Positions 8,432 through 19,700 of a stretch of 64,000 nucleotides of DNA are shown piece by piece. A model generated the notes under the pieces. That model ran no database searches. It was given only the letters and a program-made list of their open reading frames with translations, and was not told where the DNA came from. This DNA is from Bacteroidales bacterium (GTDB lineage Bacteria > Bacteroidota > Bacteroidia > Bacteroidales > UBA4181): assembly GCA_031275285.1 (NCBI GenBank), contig JAISOY010000095.1:32863-96862 (forward strand). The letters are read 5' to 3'. Every line of letters begins with the position of its first letter. Positions within the stretch are counted from its first letter, which is position 1. The position numbers and the translations under genes are program-made.

Positions 8432-10306
8432 CTATCTACCAAAGTACACCAATAGAACATTGATGTCAGCTGGGGAGACACCTGGAATCCTGGCAGCTTG
8501 CCCAATGGTCAGTGGTTTAATTTTAGATAGCTTCATCCGTGCTTCAGTAGAAAGCGAATTCATTTTTCTAAAATCAAATCCATTAGGTATCTGTATATTT
8601 TCTAATCGGCTCAACTTCAGGGCATTTTCCTTTTCCCTTTCAATATATCCTGAATATTTAACTAAAATCTCAGCAGATTCAAAAATTTCATCTTTCCTAT
8701 CTGGGATCAATCTATACAATTCGTCCAACTCTACCATCTGATCCTTCAAAGAAAACAATGAAACCTGAGGTCTTACCAACAAGTCAATCAATTTCATTTT
8801 TTGTTGAATAGGAGATGTATTATTTTCCTGTAGAAAAAGATTGATTGATTCCGGAGTAATAGAACATGTTTTAATAAAAGAAATAATTCGATCCCGTTGA
8901 GTTGCTTTTTTGTTCAATAATTTCATTCGCTCTTCCGAGGCCAAACCCAACTCATGAGATAAAGGAGTTAAACGAACATCAGCATCATCCTGTCGAAGCA
9001 ATATGCGATATTCTGCTCTTGAAGTAAACATCCTATAAGGTTCATCCACTCCTTTTGTTACCAGATCATCTATCAAGACGCCAATATATGCCTGATCTCT
9101 ATTCAAAATAAAAGGTGTCTGATTCCGGATTTTTAAAACAGCATTAATTCCTGCCATCAGTCCTTGAGCCGCTGCTTCCTCATATCCGGTGGTACCATTA
9201 ATCTGTCCGGCAAAATATAAATTCTTAAGTCGTTTGGTTTCTAACGTATGAGATAATTGTGTAGGTGGAAAAAAATCATATTCAATAGCATATCCCGGAC
9301 GAAATATCTTTACTTGTTCTAAGCCTTCAATTTGTCGTAAAGCTTCCCACTGAATATCCCAGGGTAACGATGAAGAAAATCCGTTAATATAAAATTCATT
9401 AGTGGTTTCACCTTCAGGCTCTAAAAAAAGATGGTGGGAATCTTTAGAAGCAAAAGTGACAATTTTATCTTCAATACTGGGACAATAACGAGGTCCAATA
9501 CTTTGAATCGTTCCGTTATACAACGGAGAATCTTTAAAGCCACGTTCAAGAAGCCGATGAGCTTTTGGATTTGTATAGGCAATATAGCAAGGTCGTTTTG
9601 ATAAATGGTTCTCAACGTTTGGAAGAAAAGAGAATTGACCAACAGGATCGCCAAATTGAGGCTGCAACTTTTCAAAATTAATAGATCGGGCATCTATCCT
9701 TGCAGGTGTTCCTGTTTTCATTCGACCAACTTCAAATCCGATCTCAAGTAATTGGTCAGACAATCCTTTTGAAGATTGCTCGGCAACACGCCCTCCTTCG
9801 TTTTGTACACGCCCAACATGCATCAATCCATTCAAAAAAGTTCCATTAGTCAATATGATTGATTTTGCATAAAAGCGGATTCCAAGCCGGGTAATTACTC
9901 CTTTGACCACATTATCATCAATAATGAGTGTATCTACACCATCCTGGAAAATATCAAGATTAGGTGTATTTTCCAAAATACTTCTCCATACTGAAGAAAA
10001 TTTCATCCGGTCACTTTGCGCACGCGGACTCCACATAGCCGGACCTTTCGACCGGTTGAGCATACGAAATTGAATAGAAGTCTTATCAGTAACAATGGCC
10101 GATTGTCCGCCCAATGCATCAATCTCACGTACAATCTGCCCTTTTGCAATACCACCCATTGCAGGATTACACGACATTTGAGCGATTTTTTCCATATCAA
10201 AAGTGATCAGTAAAACAGAGGCACCCATATTAGCTGCCGCCGCCGCTGCTTCACATCCGGCATGTCCGGCACCTACAACGATAATATCATATTGCGAAAA
10301 ATTCAT
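8432..10306 (-). CDS. mnmG: tRNA uridine-5-carboxymethylaminomethyl synthase MnmG (GidA)
   Basis: With ATG at 10306 the protein has 624 residues, the usual MnmG length; an earlier in-frame start at 10339 would add 11 residues not typical of the family. The N-terminal FAD-binding motif is IIVVGAGHAGCEAA, followed by the MnmG signatures GGIAKGQIVREIDALGGQ and GYEEAAAQGLMAGINA, and later TSRAEYRILLRQDDADVRLT. MnmG with MnmE uses FAD and methylene-tetrahydrofolate to modify the wobble uridine of several tRNAs in the cytoplasm. In many bacteria this gene lies near the replication origin, which fits the adjacent parS-like sites. It is divergent from the adhesin gene at 10525. Confidence 0.97.
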   Translation of the reverse strand: MNFSQYDIIVVGAGHAGCEAAAAAANMGASVLLITFDMEKIAQMSCNPAMGGIAKGQIVREIDALGGQSAIVTDKTSIQFRMLNRSKGPAMWSPRAQSDRMKFSSVWRSILENTPNLDIFQDGVDTLIIDDNVVKGVITRLGIRFYAKSIILTNGTFLNGLMHVGRVQNEGGRVAEQSSKGLSDQLLEIGFEVGRMKTGTPARIDARSINFEKLQPQFGDPVGQFSFLPNVENHLSKRPCYIAYTNPKAHRLLERGFKDSPLYNGTIQSIGPRYCPSIEDKIVTFASKDSHHLFLEPEGETTNEFYINGFSSSLPWDIQWEALRQIEGLEQVKIFRPGYAIEYDFFPPTQLSHTLETKRLKNLYFAGQINGTTGYEEAAAQGLMAGINAVLKIRNQTPFILNRDQAYIGVLIDDLVTKGVDEPYRMFTSRAEYRILLRQDDADVRLTPLSHELGLASEERMKLLNKKATQRDRIISFIKTCSITPESINLFLQENNTSPIQQKMKLIDLLVRPQVSLFSLKDQMVELDELYRLIPDRKDEIFESAEILVKYSGYIEREKENALKLSRLENIQIPNGFDFRKMNSLSTEARMKLSKIKPLTIGQAARIPGVSPADINVLLVYFGR

Positions 10307-10468
10307 TCCCTTTCTGAATAATAAATACAAAGATACCAAAGTTTATTTGAGACAAAAAAGAACAAGAATAAAGATCCAATTGTTCAAAAAACATAAAAAA
10401 ATAAGCACGATTTAGACAAACATATTGAATTCATTGATAAAAATGTAAAAATTATGAAAATTAACATA

Positions 10469-10476
10469 TATATTTG
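10469..10476 (+). promoter_or_regulatory. candidate -7 promoter element for the adhesin module
   Basis: TATATTTG matches the Bacteroidota -7 consensus TAnnTTTG and lies ~50 nt before the ATG at 10525 in an AT-rich gap. No clear -33 TTG/TTTG element stands at the expected distance, so support is limited. Confidence 0.4.
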
Positions 10477-10524
10477 TCTTAATTTTCGATAGTTAGATAG
10501 TTAATTTAAGTAAATATAAAATAT

Positions 10525-13329
10525 ATGGCCCATAGTATACTGATTCGAAAGTCCCTTATGTTATTTATAACAAATGGATTAAGAAAAAAAATCACTAGAA
10601 GCTTTTTTTCCTTGACATTGCTATTAATTTCTTTTACTGTCGTAGCTCAAGTTGTACCCAGTGGCATAGTATTATCTGCCACAAAAATCCAACCTGGAAC
10701 TACAGAATTTACTATCACAGTAAGTTATCCCACTCCAATGAACATGACAGATCCAAATCAGCCTGTCATCAACTTTTTTGATCAAATCAGCCAGAATATT
10801 AACACACAAATAGCTAAAACACTTACATTAAGTAGTGCAATCTGGACAGACTCATTCGAACTTATTTTTACCTATTCGGTCATTCAAACCAGCAAAGAAA
10901 ATGATTTTGACGTTAGGGCCACTGTAACAGGAGGAATTTCTCAAGGAGGACAAACCGGATCTCAAAAAACAAGTACTGAATTCACTATCCAAATGAATCA
11001 GATCGCCATTGATCAGGTAAGTTTTTCAACGAACAATAGCAGCAATAGTCTTATTATAGGCTCCACTGATTTAACAATTATAGTCACTTACGAAACAGCT
11101 ATGGATCCCGATCCTGCCAAATATCCTCAAATATCTTTTCCTGTTGAATACAATACGGTTATCATTCCTGTAACAAAAAATTGGGAAAGCGGCAATACGG
11201 TGCTAAAATGTACTTATACGATTACAGAAAACACAAGTATGGATGGTATTTCAGGAAATTACACTATCTCAGGAGGAGCTGACCCATCTGATGTAACCGG
11301 ATCAACACGAACAGAAAGCTTTACAGCAGATTTTGTGTCACCAACCATTGCTAATATTACATCCGGCAACATTTCTTCAACTACCACCAGCCATACTATC
11401 ACTGTACAATATTCCGAAGATATGGCAGCTGTGGATCCTGTAATCACTATAGAACCGGTAGATGCAAACGGGATATTTACATTCCAAAGCGGAAACTGGA
11501 GCAACGCTAAAACCTATGTAGCCACATATACTGTCAGCCGGACGGATCCAGGTGTATACACTACAGCCACAGTAAAAGTAAACAGTGGAAAGGATGTTGC
11601 AGGAAATCCCCAGGTAACTGAAGGCACTACCAGCATTAATATCGACCAACGTACAATGGGTGTAACAGCCAGCATGTCGCCATCAATTATCCAGAGTACC
11701 GGCGGAAATACAGCAACGTTGACACTCCTTTTTAATGTTGAAATGGACATAGCTTTTATCCCAAGTATCACTTTTACACCAAATACACAAAACGTACTCA
11801 CAGTCAATTCTCAATCCTGGACGGACAATAAAACATATACGGTTACATACAATATAGATAAATCAGACAGGGTGGCGATAAATAATATTGCAGTAGGAGT
11901 AGACGGTACCAAAAGTATCAATGGAGAAAGCATGCCATTACAAACTATTCCGAATGTGTTCAGCATCGATTTTAACAGCCCTGCATGTGTTGTTACTTTT
12001 TCACCTGAAGTAGTTGTAAAAGGAACACCCACCATTACTTTTACCGTTACCTATAACATGGAAATGGACCCCAACTCCAAACCTGAAATTACTTTTGGAA
12101 ATGCTCTTGATCCTGAGACCTATTTCCCTTCCCCACCCCAATACAACTGGTCGGCTGATAATAAAACATGTACCATCACCTATAATGTTGTCCACCAACA
12201 GGTCCAATATCCATCTGTGATCATCATTGTTTCAAAAGGAGAAAGTGCAGCAGGCAATGCGCAATTCGAAGGAAGAGCAGAAAAAAACCTGGTGATCGAT
12301 ATGCTTGATATCCTTGTTACACCTTCTTTGAATAACCATGTTACCTGTAATGACAACACCCAGGTCGTTACATTAAGTTTCAATCAACCAATGACAGAAA
12401 CTTCAGATAATATCATCAGTTTTCCAGGGTATGACTCAAATGGTTTTCTTGAATTTTCAAGCATTGAATGGTCCTCTGATAAGAAAGATGCAATTGTTAC
12501 TTACAATGTTCATAGCAATATAGCATCTAATCAAAGTAATATCCCCATTGAAATCGGCCCGGTAGCTAATTTCTTGGGCCGGGTATATCCTGGAGAAACT
12601 ATTGCTAATCTTTTCTCTGTAACATCCGATCCTCCTGTCATTGATGATGCCCTAACAGCATCACCGAAATGTTATGATCATGAAAATGGTGAAATCCATT
12701 TAAGTATATCCGGAGGAAACCAACCATATACCTATCAATGGATAAAAAATGATGAAAACTATCCATCAGCATCCGGACCGGAAAACACTTCGCTAGGAGC
12801 AGGTCAATACCAAATAAAAGTTTTCGGGACTGACAATTGCTTTGCTCTTTATGAAACGGAACTACTTAATCCAGAACCCATATCACTCATCGCTGAAATA
12901 AAACAACATGTTGAAAAAATTGCGGATGGCGAAGTATTATTAAAGACAGAAGGTGGAACCGAACCATATAGTTATTTTATCAATGGAGTATCTGAAGGTG
13001 GAAAAACCGAATATGCAGGACTCGATATAGGAAACTATACATTTGAAGTGAGTGATTACAATAATTGCACGGCACAAACGATCGTTGAAATAAAAGATTA
13101 CCGTACTCCTACCATCTTCTCCCCTAACGGAGATGGCATCAATGATATCTTCATGGAGGGGTATACAATTGAAATTTTTGATCGGAGTGGAACATTAGTT
13201 TATAAAGGAAATAATGGATGGGATGGGTACTATAAAGGTAAACTGGCACGACCGGCTATTTACTTCTACATAGTCACCTTCCCGGATGGAATGAAGAAAA
13301 AGGGATCAATTCAATTATATAAAAAATAG
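10525..13329 (+). CDS. T9SS-exported adhesin with Ig-like repeats and type B sorting domain
   Basis: The protein has 934 residues. A signal peptide ends near VVAQ (residue ~42); an internal ATG at 10558 is an alternative start. Residues ~48-690 hold about six Ig-like repeats of ~105 residues, each with a pattern of the type TVxYxxxMD-P-ITF-W-TYTV. Two SprB-like repeats follow (~700-850), and the last ~75 residues are the gliding-motility-associated C-terminal domain: TIFSPNGDGINDIF, IEIFDRSGTLVYKG, WDGYYKGK. That domain is the type B signal of the type IX secretion system, so the protein should be exported and attached at the cell surface. It begins a rightward run that includes the T9SS-associated PorP/SprF proteins. 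The ligand is unknown. Confidence 0.88.
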   Translation: MAHSILIRKSLMLFITNGLRKKITRSFFSLTLLLISFTVVAQVVPSGIVLSATKIQPGTTEFTITVSYPTPMNMTDPNQPVINFFDQISQNINTQIAKTLTLSSAIWTDSFELIFTYSVIQTSKENDFDVRATVTGGISQGGQTGSQKTSTEFTIQMNQIAIDQVSFSTNNSSNSLIIGSTDLTIIVTYETAMDPDPAKYPQISFPVEYNTVIIPVTKNWESGNTVLKCTYTITENTSMDGISGNYTISGGADPSDVTGSTRTESFTADFVSPTIANITSGNISSTTTSHTITVQYSEDMAAVDPVITIEPVDANGIFTFQSGNWSNAKTYVATYTVSRTDPGVYTTATVKVNSGKDVAGNPQVTEGTTSINIDQRTMGVTASMSPSIIQSTGGNTATLTLLFNVEMDIAFIPSITFTPNTQNVLTVNSQSWTDNKTYTVTYNIDKSDRVAINNIAVGVDGTKSINGESMPLQTIPNVFSIDFNSPACVVTFSPEVVVKGTPTITFTVTYNMEMDPNSKPEITFGNALDPETYFPSPPQYNWSADNKTCTITYNVVHQQVQYPSVIIIVSKGESAAGNAQFEGRAEKNLVIDMLDILVTPSLNNHVTCNDNTQVVTLSFNQPMTETSDNIISFPGYDSNGFLEFSSIEWSSDKKDAIVTYNVHSNIASNQSNIPIEIGPVANFLGRVYPGETIANLFSVTSDPPVIDDALTASPKCYDHENGEIHLSISGGNQPYTYQWIKNDENYPSASGPENTSLGAGQYQIKVFGTDNCFALYETELLNPEPISLIAEIKQHVEKIADGEVLLKTEGGTEPYSYFINGVSEGGKTEYAGLDIGNYTFEVSDYNNCTAQTIVEIKDYRTPTIFSPNGDGINDIFMEGYTIEIFDRSGTLVYKGNNGWDGYYKGKLARPAIYFYIVTFPDGMKKKGSIQLYKK

Positions 13330-13351
13330 TCTGACATACATATCATTATCC

Positions 13352-15076
13352 ATGAAAAGAATCATCACCGTCAGTATCGTTACTCTCGTATGTTTGATCG
13401 GGTCATTTGAAGTTAATGCTCAATCGCAGTCCTTCAAGTCAAAGTTAAACGGAACACCCTATTTTGAAAAGAATGAATATGCCATAGCTATTCCTGCATA
13501 CGAATCCGATCTAAAAAGGAAAAAAATCACCAGAAATGAAAGCGCCTATATAGAGACTCAAATAGGTATCAGTTACTACTATTTAAACAATCCAAAAGAA
13601 GCAGTCAACTGGTTAAAAAAAGGAATGAATAAGAATTACCAAACGGCTGAAACGTTCTGTATCTATGGATTATCACTCCAAAAATTAGAAAAATACGAAG
13701 ATGCATTGGTTGCATTTAAAGAATGTTTACAAAGAGATAAAAATTACCCAAATATTGATCTCTATATCCAGTCATGTGAATACGCCTTATCGCATCCTGA
13801 CCCGAATACGGAAACCAAAATGCGCTCTTCAAAGATCAATACGGACGGAAGTGAATATGGGATTTCACCTGCAGACGGAGAGCTTTTCTTTTCCAGAGCA
13901 TCCACCAAAGGACGTGATATTGACCCACGTACAGGTTTAGGATTTACGGAAATATTTTCCACAAAACTGGATGGCAATGACCTCACATCACCAAAGAAAG
14001 AAAAAGCATTCATGAAGACCTATTACAATACCGGTATATTTGCATACGACTCTGCAACCAATCATATGTATATGACTACCTGTGATCCTAAAAGCGGAAA
14101 ATGCGGTATCTACCGGAGCACTTACAATCGTAGAAAATGGGAAAAGCCTGAACCCTTTTTTATAAATGATTCTCATGATATGGCACACCCGGCTTTGTCA
14201 AAAAATGGAACACGATTGTATTTTTCATCCAATGCCGCCGATGGAAAAGGAAAAACAGACCTCTGGTATGTCGATCGTAAAAGCGAAGATCAATGGGGAG
14301 AGCCGGTAAATTTAGGAGAAAAAATCAATACATCCGGAAGAGAAGAGTTTCCATTTATTGAAGGTGATAGTATCCTATATTTTGCCTCAGACGGACATCC
14401 CGGTTACGGCGGACTGGATATTTTTGCTGTCAGTATTGATGGTGATGAATTCGGAGAAGTAATCAATCTTGGTCGCCCGTTTAACAGCGGCGCAGATGAT
14501 TTTAACCTAATCAGTTTTTCCAATAAAGGATTACTTATTTCTTCCCGGAATACGTCAAAAAGCGATGATATTTATATATTTGACAAAAAAGATCTACCTT
14601 CTCCTCCAAGAAAACAAAAACCAAAACCGGAATTAGAGCCGGAACCAGAACCTGAAATTATTCCGGAAGTCATCCCGGAAATTATTCCTGAAAAAACAAC
14701 ACCAAAGCCCACTCCTGTAAAACCGGCAACAAATGTTGTGGCCGTGATCTATTTTGATTTTGACAGATTTGTCCCTCAAAGGGAATACAGGAATAAATAC
14801 AAAGAAATTGTGGCATTAATGAAAGCTTATCCTAATGCTGAATTTGAGATCTCAGGTTATGCGGATAGCAGGGGAGGACCTGAATTCAACCAGGAATTAT
14901 CCGAGAAACGCGCTGACTATGTTGCAAAACGATTGGTTGACAGGGGTATCAAACAAAATAGCCTTGTTATCAAGGGCTATGGAAATACCAGACCTGCAAT
15001 ACGCAATGCGATAACCGAAGAAGAATTCCAAAAGAACAGGCGTGTTGAAATACGCGTTATTCAAACATCAAAATAA
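13352..15076 (+). CDS. OmpA-family protein with TPR and PD40 propeller (T9SS PorE-like)
   Basis: The protein has 574 residues. Order of parts: signal peptide (1-23), TPR-like helices (~40-145, e.g. AETFCIYGLSLQKLEKYEDA), a PD40/WD40-like beta-propeller (~150-415, repeats such as GTRLYFSSNAADGKGKTDLW and DSILYFASDGHPGYGGLDIF), a Pro/Glu-rich linker (~418-455), and an OmpA C-terminal peptidoglycan-binding domain (~465-574; FEISGYADSRG, NRRVEIRV). The same architecture is known for PorE, the T9SS component that ties the complex to peptidoglycan. It starts 22 nt after the adhesin stop and ends 2 nt before the PorP/SprF start, which indicates one operon. It may be a dedicated PorE paralogue rather than the core copy. 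Confidence 0.85.
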   Translation: MKRIITVSIVTLVCLIGSFEVNAQSQSFKSKLNGTPYFEKNEYAIAIPAYESDLKRKKITRNESAYIETQIGISYYYLNNPKEAVNWLKKGMNKNYQTAETFCIYGLSLQKLEKYEDALVAFKECLQRDKNYPNIDLYIQSCEYALSHPDPNTETKMRSSKINTDGSEYGISPADGELFFSRASTKGRDIDPRTGLGFTEIFSTKLDGNDLTSPKKEKAFMKTYYNTGIFAYDSATNHMYMTTCDPKSGKCGIYRSTYNRRKWEKPEPFFINDSHDMAHPALSKNGTRLYFSSNAADGKGKTDLWYVDRKSEDQWGEPVNLGEKINTSGREEFPFIEGDSILYFASDGHPGYGGLDIFAVSIDGDEFGEVINLGRPFNSGADDFNLISFSNKGLLISSRNTSKSDDIYIFDKKDLPSPPRKQKPKPELEPEPEPEIIPEVIPEIIPEKTTPKPTPVKPATNVVAVIYFDFDRFVPQREYRNKYKEIVALMKAYPNAEFEISGYADSRGGPEFNQELSEKRADYVAKRLVDRGIKQNSLVIKGYGNTRPAIRNAITEEEFQKNRRVEIRVIQTSK

Positions 15077-15078
15077 CC

Positions 15079-16035
15079 ATGAAGAATATCATATATCAAA
15101 AATCATATATGAAAGGAAAATACATCTTCTTCGTTTTATTTCTCCTTTTCTTATATGGCCCACATCTGGTAAAAGGGCAAAACGATATTTTGCTCACTCA
15201 ACAATGGTTGTCGAGAATCAATCAGAATCCTGCAGCTACAGGTAATTCTAATAATATTGATGTTTATGTATTACTGAGACAACAATGGAAAGGCTTTGAT
15301 AATGCACCGGAGACACAAGTGGTCAACATTCATAATTATTTTGACCGGATCCGTTCCGGATTAGGTCTAACGGCTACGCATGATAAGCTCGGCGTAGGTT
15401 ATAATATGACCAATGTAAAGTTAGCATACGCCTTTCATGTAAACCTGGGCAGTAAATGGTTATTATCACTGGGATTATCAGGAGGCATCATACAACAATC
15501 CTATGACCCGAGCAAACACTTCTACATACAGGATTCAGACCCGGAACTATCCCAAATGGAAAAAGAATCACAACTGAGTCCTGATGTTGATTTCGGATTT
15601 GAATTAAGTTCACAAAGAATATTATTAGGTGCTTCAGTTACACATTTATACCGTTTGCCGGAAGATCAAACAACACTAAAAGTAGCACAACAGTACCATG
15701 CATATGCCCGTTATACGCAACCACTCGGATCATCGTTCGACCTGATTGCCGGAGTGCGTGGCAGCAATTTCGACAATGCCATATTTTATGATATCAGCCT
15801 TACAGGTTTATTATTGAAAAAATACTGGATAGGAGCAGCATTCAGGCCGGATAATGCTGTCGCAGGAATGGTTGGTCTCCAGCTTGGATTTATACGTTTA
15901 GGATATTCCTACGATTATTCGATTGGAAAAGTAAATTCCATTGCCCAGAATACCCATGAAATAATGGTATCATTAAAAATAGGAAAACCAAAGAAAGCAA
16001 TCAATACCAAATCACCACGTTTCATTGAAGAATAA
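15079..16035 (+). CDS. PorP/SprF family type IX secretion membrane protein (copy 1)
   Basis: The protein has 318 residues; an internal ATG at 15109 gives a more typical signal peptide and may be the real start. After the signal peptide (ending ...VKGQ) comes the family signature QNDILLTQQWLSRINQNPAATG, shortened here to its core NPAATG, then LRQQWKGFDNAP. The rest reads as an outer-membrane barrel of alternating hydrophobic strands, ending in GYSYDYSIGKV and a helical tail. PorP/SprF proteins are outer-membrane parts of the T9SS, and paralogues are typically encoded next to the type B-sorted cargo they help localise. It starts 2 nt after the PorE-like gene. The partner cargo is most likely the adhesin at 10525, by position. 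Confidence 0.9.
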   Translation: MKNIIYQKSYMKGKYIFFVLFLLFLYGPHLVKGQNDILLTQQWLSRINQNPAATGNSNNIDVYVLLRQQWKGFDNAPETQVVNIHNYFDRIRSGLGLTATHDKLGVGYNMTNVKLAYAFHVNLGSKWLLSLGLSGGIIQQSYDPSKHFYIQDSDPELSQMEKESQLSPDVDFGFELSSQRILLGASVTHLYRLPEDQTTLKVAQQYHAYARYTQPLGSSFDLIAGVRGSNFDNAIFYDISLTGLLLKKYWIGAAFRPDNAVAGMVGLQLGFIRLGYSYDYSIGKVNSIAQNTHEIMVSLKIGKPKKAINTKSPRFIEE

Positions 16036-16062
16036 TATTTATCACCCTTAAAAATATTTATT

Positions 16063-16614
16063 ATGTCCCCCGTTAGATACAGACAAAGACCCGTTACACC
16101 AAAAAATACGGAAAAACCTGAGAAATCAACATCAAAAAAAAATACAGGCACCATTATCATAGTCCTCCTCCTCGGTATAGGAATAGGGATAACTATCGGT
16201 ATCCTATTTGATCCTATAAAAAAAATATTCGTAAAACCAGCTGTAGAAGAAACAATCATCATAACACCAGCACCGCTACCAGAATCAGAGCCTGAAGAAA
16301 TCAACGAAGAAGTCCAACCGGAACCAGAGCCTGTTGCTCAACCGGTGGCCGTAACACATAAACAAGAATCTTCTTCATCGGTTCCCACAGGGTTTTATAT
16401 TATCATAGGCAGTTATCACCAAAGATACAGTGCTGAACAACTGGTATCGGCAGTAGAAAAAGACATTGAAGCCAATGTTCTACATTTTAAAGAATTAGGA
16501 CTATATCGAGTATCAGTAGGTAAATATGACAGGCTCAACAAAGCTTACAATGATTTAAGCAGTATCAAGGATCTGGACGGCTGTGAAGAAGCATGGGTGC
16601 TGGAAAACAGATAA
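16063..16614 (+). CDS. single-pass membrane protein with SPOR domain
   Basis: The protein has 183 residues. A short basic cytoplasmic segment (~1-27, Lys/Pro/Thr-rich) precedes one transmembrane helix (TIIIVLLLGIGIGITIGILF, ~29-48). A Pro/Glu-rich spacer (~62-90) leads to a C-terminal SPOR domain (~105-183; GFYIIIGSYHQRYSAEQ, GLYRVSVGKYDRL). SPOR domains bind denuded peptidoglycan, often at division sites. Lying 27 nt after PorP/SprF, it appears to belong to the T9SS module and could anchor the apparatus to the cell wall from the inner membrane, complementing the OmpA domain of the PorE-like protein. That role is inferred from context. Confidence 0.8.
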   Translation: MSPVRYRQRPVTPKNTEKPEKSTSKKNTGTIIIVLLLGIGIGITIGILFDPIKKIFVKPAVEETIIITPAPLPESEPEEINEEVQPEPEPVAQPVAVTHKQESSSSVPTGFYIIIGSYHQRYSAEQLVSAVEKDIEANVLHFKELGLYRVSVGKYDRLNKAYNDLSSIKDLDGCEEAWVLENR

Positions 16615-16694
16615 AGACACGACGGCTGAAAAAACTGTGTAACTATTTATACTAAAAAGCGTATATATATAGTATCTAGGGGATATTTCAATCA

Positions 16695-16712
16695 ACGAAT
16701 AAATCTATTCGT
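16695..16712. promoter_or_regulatory. 7-bp inverted repeat upstream of the giant adhesin gene
   Basis: ACGAATA and TATTCGT flank a 4-nt spacer, 35 nt before the ATG at 16747. It lies in the only sizeable gap (132 nt) within the T9SS module and could be an operator or a leader hairpin. Function is unproven. Confidence 0.35.
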
Positions 16713-16746
16713 CTGTTATTGATTTTAATATTTTATATTAATAGGA

Positions 16747-19700
16747 ATGAAATCATTGAGCGCAGTCATAAAAAACATTTTCATCTTCGTTATATCATTT
16801 TCATTTTGTTTACCAGGATTGGCACAAAGCGGCATAAAACTGGCAAAAGAAGCACAGATAGTCAGTTCAGATATTAATGGGAATATTAATATCAGATTGA
16901 TTTACAGAGTGGAAAATTCCGGAGCAGATACACTATACACTGTTCATTTAGAAGATGATATAAAATTTGCATACCGGAATGTTGCTACGATCTCCTTTGT
17001 TTCACGTACGCTTAGCAGCACGCTCGGAGCAAGCACAAAACTCACCCTAAATACAAGTCACACCGGAGGGTCGGAAAATATCTTTGCTACTGGCACCGGC
17101 ATTTATATACAACCAGGTGAGACAGCAACAATTACTATCATCTATAACATAAAACTTAACACCAACTACCCACAAAATGGGATCCAGGGATTTACCGCCT
17201 ATGTATCTGCTAAAAATAGAAATAATATTTTTGTAGATGCAGAGTCGATTAACGGAAGTACACCTGGCGGAGGTAATGGTGCACCTGGCGTGGTAACGCC
17301 CATTAATATAGCTATGATCACCATTACAGGGCTTCCTCAGCGTACTGAAGCTGAAAGTGATGCCAAATTAATGGAATTTATCATAGAGAGAAGAGGATAC
17401 AAAGCAGAGACTACTAATCTAGTAGCAACATTCGCGGGAACCACTTACGGATCAAATACATTACCGGCAACTTTAGGAACTGCCGCAGGCTCGGGAATAG
17501 ATGCCTATTCTTCATTTTTGACTTATAATCTGACATTCAATAATGGAGAAGATATTAAAACACTGGAAATGCAGATCGTAGATGATGATGTTTATGAACT
17601 GAAAGAGGTATTTTCACTGACTTTAACCGGACAAGCATCTAACATCTCGTTAAATCAGCGCATAGTATACACCACCATCAATAGTGAAGAACCCAAACCG
17701 ACCATCACGCTTTCTGACTTAACCGGGCAAAATAAATATACGGAAGGAACAAGCAATCCTCCAGCCGGAACGCCTGTAACAGTAAAAGCAACATTATCAT
17801 ATCCGCATTATAAAAATCTAACCGTCCCTGTAGCACTAGTGTTCGGAAGCGGAACAACCATGGCTGATGCCGCAGATTTCAATGGCGCTACTTCCGGTAG
17901 TTTTACTTTTAACAGCCAAGCCACGGAAAGTACTTTTACTTTTAATATCAAACAGGACGATATTGAAGAAGAGCAGGAACAATTTAGCGTAAAAGCTACA
18001 GTCAACAGCACTGATTTAAGTGATATAGGAAAATCATCATTGACTTATTATATCCGCGATGATGACAAACGTTTAATCCAATGGATAGGAAAAGCTCCGG
18101 AATCAAAATTTAAGGAGTTACATAAAGGAACCGGTATAAAAGATACCGTAGAAATTGATTTCTTTATCGCCGAAGGGAATTTCAGGATACCAAGGCTTGA
18201 GATCACCATGCCTGCTGGTGTGCAGTACGAAGGAGATTTTCAAAATCTTGCCGCAGATAACCGTATAGATTTCAAGTATGACTCTAAAAGCGGTAACACT
18301 TATTATTTTGTTCCGGTCTCTGCCACAGAATTGATAGCCAACCAAAGAGTGCGTTTTAAGTTTACAAAAACAGCACTGTGTTCTGCTACACAGGGAACGA
18401 AGGAAGATATAGTCAAACTAAGACACACCCTCCTAAGTGGAACAAATCTATATGCAAAAGACCTGATCACCTCTAAAACAGAACAAAGGTATTCTTACAT
18501 GGTCAAAGAGGGAAATCTGGTTATGCAATTAACTAAAGGAGAAACCCTTATTTTCCCCAGCGAAACAGATAATTCCAAACCACAGGAAATCAAAGTACAA
18601 AACACTGGTTTAGGCGTAATTACAAGTCAGGATCTGGCCATCGAGATAGAATTCGACCAAAAAATCATAGAAAAACTGGATAACCTAACCATTAATGGTA
18701 TCCCAGCCACTTATGCCACATCTACTCCTTACCAAAAATTCACCGTCACCATTACAGATGCTATCCTTCAAACCATAGGAAACAAAGATAAATTATTCGA
18801 TCCCAATGAAAATATTATCATTAGTTATGATGTAATCACACGTTCAAAAGCTGATCTGAAAGGTACCAACCTTAATTGTGGATTGAAAAAAGAAACCATC
18901 CGGTCCTATTGGGCATGTAAAAAACCAGCACAAACACTTACCGTAGGTGTAGAAATATACCGTCCCGCAGGAAAGCCTGTTCTGGATCTTCAAATAATAA
19001 AACCAACAACATTTACCGAAGATGGTTCACCAAATAATTTTATTATAAAACTGACTAATACCGGAACCAGTGATGCTTTCAATGTGGCTGTTCCAATGAC
19101 AATACGTACAGCCGATACCAGCCTGGAATGGATCATTCCCAATGAGGTAACTGTCCAGATTGACGGAGGACCGGTTTATACTGTCTCTGCCAGTGGAAGT
19201 AGAGCCTCAAGTGTTAGCTTCAATTTCTCCAACATCAGTACCGGCTTATATATCCCGGTAGGAAAAACCGCTGAAATCATCTATCCGATTCGCCGGGATG
19301 TTGTTAACAGATATAGTTCATTAACCAATGACACCGAACCGGATGTCTTGACCAACAAATATTTTTCCTACCTGTATCTAGGCAACATCACATATACTGA
19401 CGAATGTCAGGAAGCAGGAAAAGCTGGAAGATTAGGGGATTACTTTATCAATGGAAGTGGTAATGTTGCTGCATTTGCTCCTTTATCGGTCAGAAATACC
19501 AATTTAATCGACATGAGTGATGATCCGGGAGTCAATTTACCCGGTTCATATACCATGGAATTTGGTGATTATTTCCATGTTTTTCCCATGCATGAGACCA
19601 ATAACTGGTTCGATGGAGAATTGGAGATCAATTTGTATATGGAATCCAATGTCCCGCTTACTGCACCCGACATGCAGTTTGACGGGATCGTCCTGACAGG

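Noticed and set aside
16695..16712. Inverted repeat considered as a terminator for the SPOR gene
   Set aside because: It is 81 nt from the stop, AT-rich, and lacks a T run after the stem; an operator or chance is as likely.
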